DNA from: Entrophospora sp. SA101
Lineage: Eukaryota > Glomeromycota > Glomeromycetes > Entrophosporales > Entrophosporaceae
Length of the DNA stretch: 49,722 bases
Assembly: GCA_958430865.1 (NCBI GenBank)
Contig: CAUDNR010004090.1
Span: 58,933 to 108,654 of the forward strand
Direction of reading: 5' to 3'
In this document: positions 49,362 through 49,722 of the stretch, one piece after another
How positions within the stretch are numbered: the stretch's first letter is position 1
Layout of the letters: each line of letters opens with the position of its first letter
The notes under the pieces: model-generated
Told to the model about the DNA's origin: nothing
Database searches by the model: none
Seen by the model: only the letters and a program-made list of their open reading frames with translations
Program-made: the position numbers and the translations under genes

Positions 49362-49722
49362 CAGTCAACCTCCCTAAATGCACCCTCTCTAAATCCATGC
49401 TTTCACTCATTCCCAAGCTTGGGACTTAAGAGATAAGTGCACCCCTCTATACCTGCACTGCACGGTCTTTTTTCATTCCCAACTATATAAAACCACCCTA
49501 AATGCACGCCCGTGACTTTTACGTGATTTATGCATTGTTAATCGTATACCCTTAGAAAATTTTACAATTACATGTTGTCTTAATTCCCAAATCTCAATTT
49601 TTAATTGTGTCTTGACTCAATTACTTATATGGTTTTCATATGACTCAATTAATTGCATCAAAAAGTCACCCAATTGAGTCAAGTGTAAGCATGTTAGCTG
49701 AAGTTGGCTCTCTTAATAATGG
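49362..49722. mobile_element. Left end of a pogo/Tigger-type element, continues beyond window
   Basis: Begins cagtcaacctccctaaatgc directly after TA (49360-49361). The CAGT-x2-ACCTCC start and TA target are typical of Tigger/pogo ends. Repeated ctaaatgca modules (49374, 49389-like, 49499) follow, as in sub-terminal transposase-binding sites. The transposase and the other end are not in the window. Confidence 0.6.

Overview
The window looks like nuclear DNA of an early-diverging filamentous fungus, most likely an arbuscular mycorrhizal fungus of the Rhizophagus/Glomus type. This is inferred from the strongly AT-rich sequence, genes with many short AT-rich introns, a cluster of BTB-BACK-TLDc genes, many decayed DNA transposons, and a decayed giant-virus-like DNA polymerase. 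No database search was possible; identities rest on motif recognition.

Layout. 1-4270: a SNF2/STH1/Brahma-type chromatin-remodelling ATPase (+), 13 traceable exons, 5' end outside the window. 6480-7190: intronless PYM (partner of Mago-Y14) gene (+). 8644-14280: an accessory island with a hAT end, a broken B-family DNA polymerase of nucleocytoplasmic large DNA virus (NCLDV) type (-), a small Cys/His-rich ORF, an inverted-repeat element rich in GTCACAAG motifs, and a ~57-60 bp satellite interrupted by a 611 bp hAT element (8 bp target duplication) and a 175 bp TA-flanked MITE. 14352-14764: a small secreted beta/gamma-crystallin-like protein with a GC-AG intron. 14825-19369: a MITE, a hAT fragment, a pogo/Tigger transposase pseudogene and an unrecognised single-frame pseudogene.

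20028-22091: long coiled-coil protein (-), 3 exons. 22847-23580: RNase III-fold mitochondrial ribosomal protein of mL57/mL44 type (-). 26010-26405: internally deleted hAT remnant. 26920-27529: short HIT-zinc-finger BCD1 homologue (-). 28857-29370: WD40 pseudogene (-). 30252-30666: three GC-rich exons encoding a divergent histone-H3-like fold (-), abutting a gene on the + strand with three tandem ~100-residue CxxC repeats, a SAM-like segment and a NYN nuclease domain (30673-32654) that carries several lesions.

32655-37934 is mostly unassigned AT-rich DNA with a possible zinc-ribbon remnant, a small MITE and simple repeats. 37935-39137 is a decayed HSP90 copy (-). 40027-45292 holds three intact two-exon BTB-BACK-TLDc genes (two -, one +) plus BTB-exon remnants, another of which lies at ~48330-48530. 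The right edge (from 49362) is the start of a pogo/Tigger-type transposon end.

The recognisable host genes serve chromatin remodelling, exon-junction-complex recycling, snoRNP assembly, mitochondrial translation and putative ubiquitin-adaptor functions. They show no operon-like organisation. The most unusual items are the viral polymerase relic, the GC-rich H3-like gene, the repeat-SAM-NYN gene and the satellite with nested transposons.
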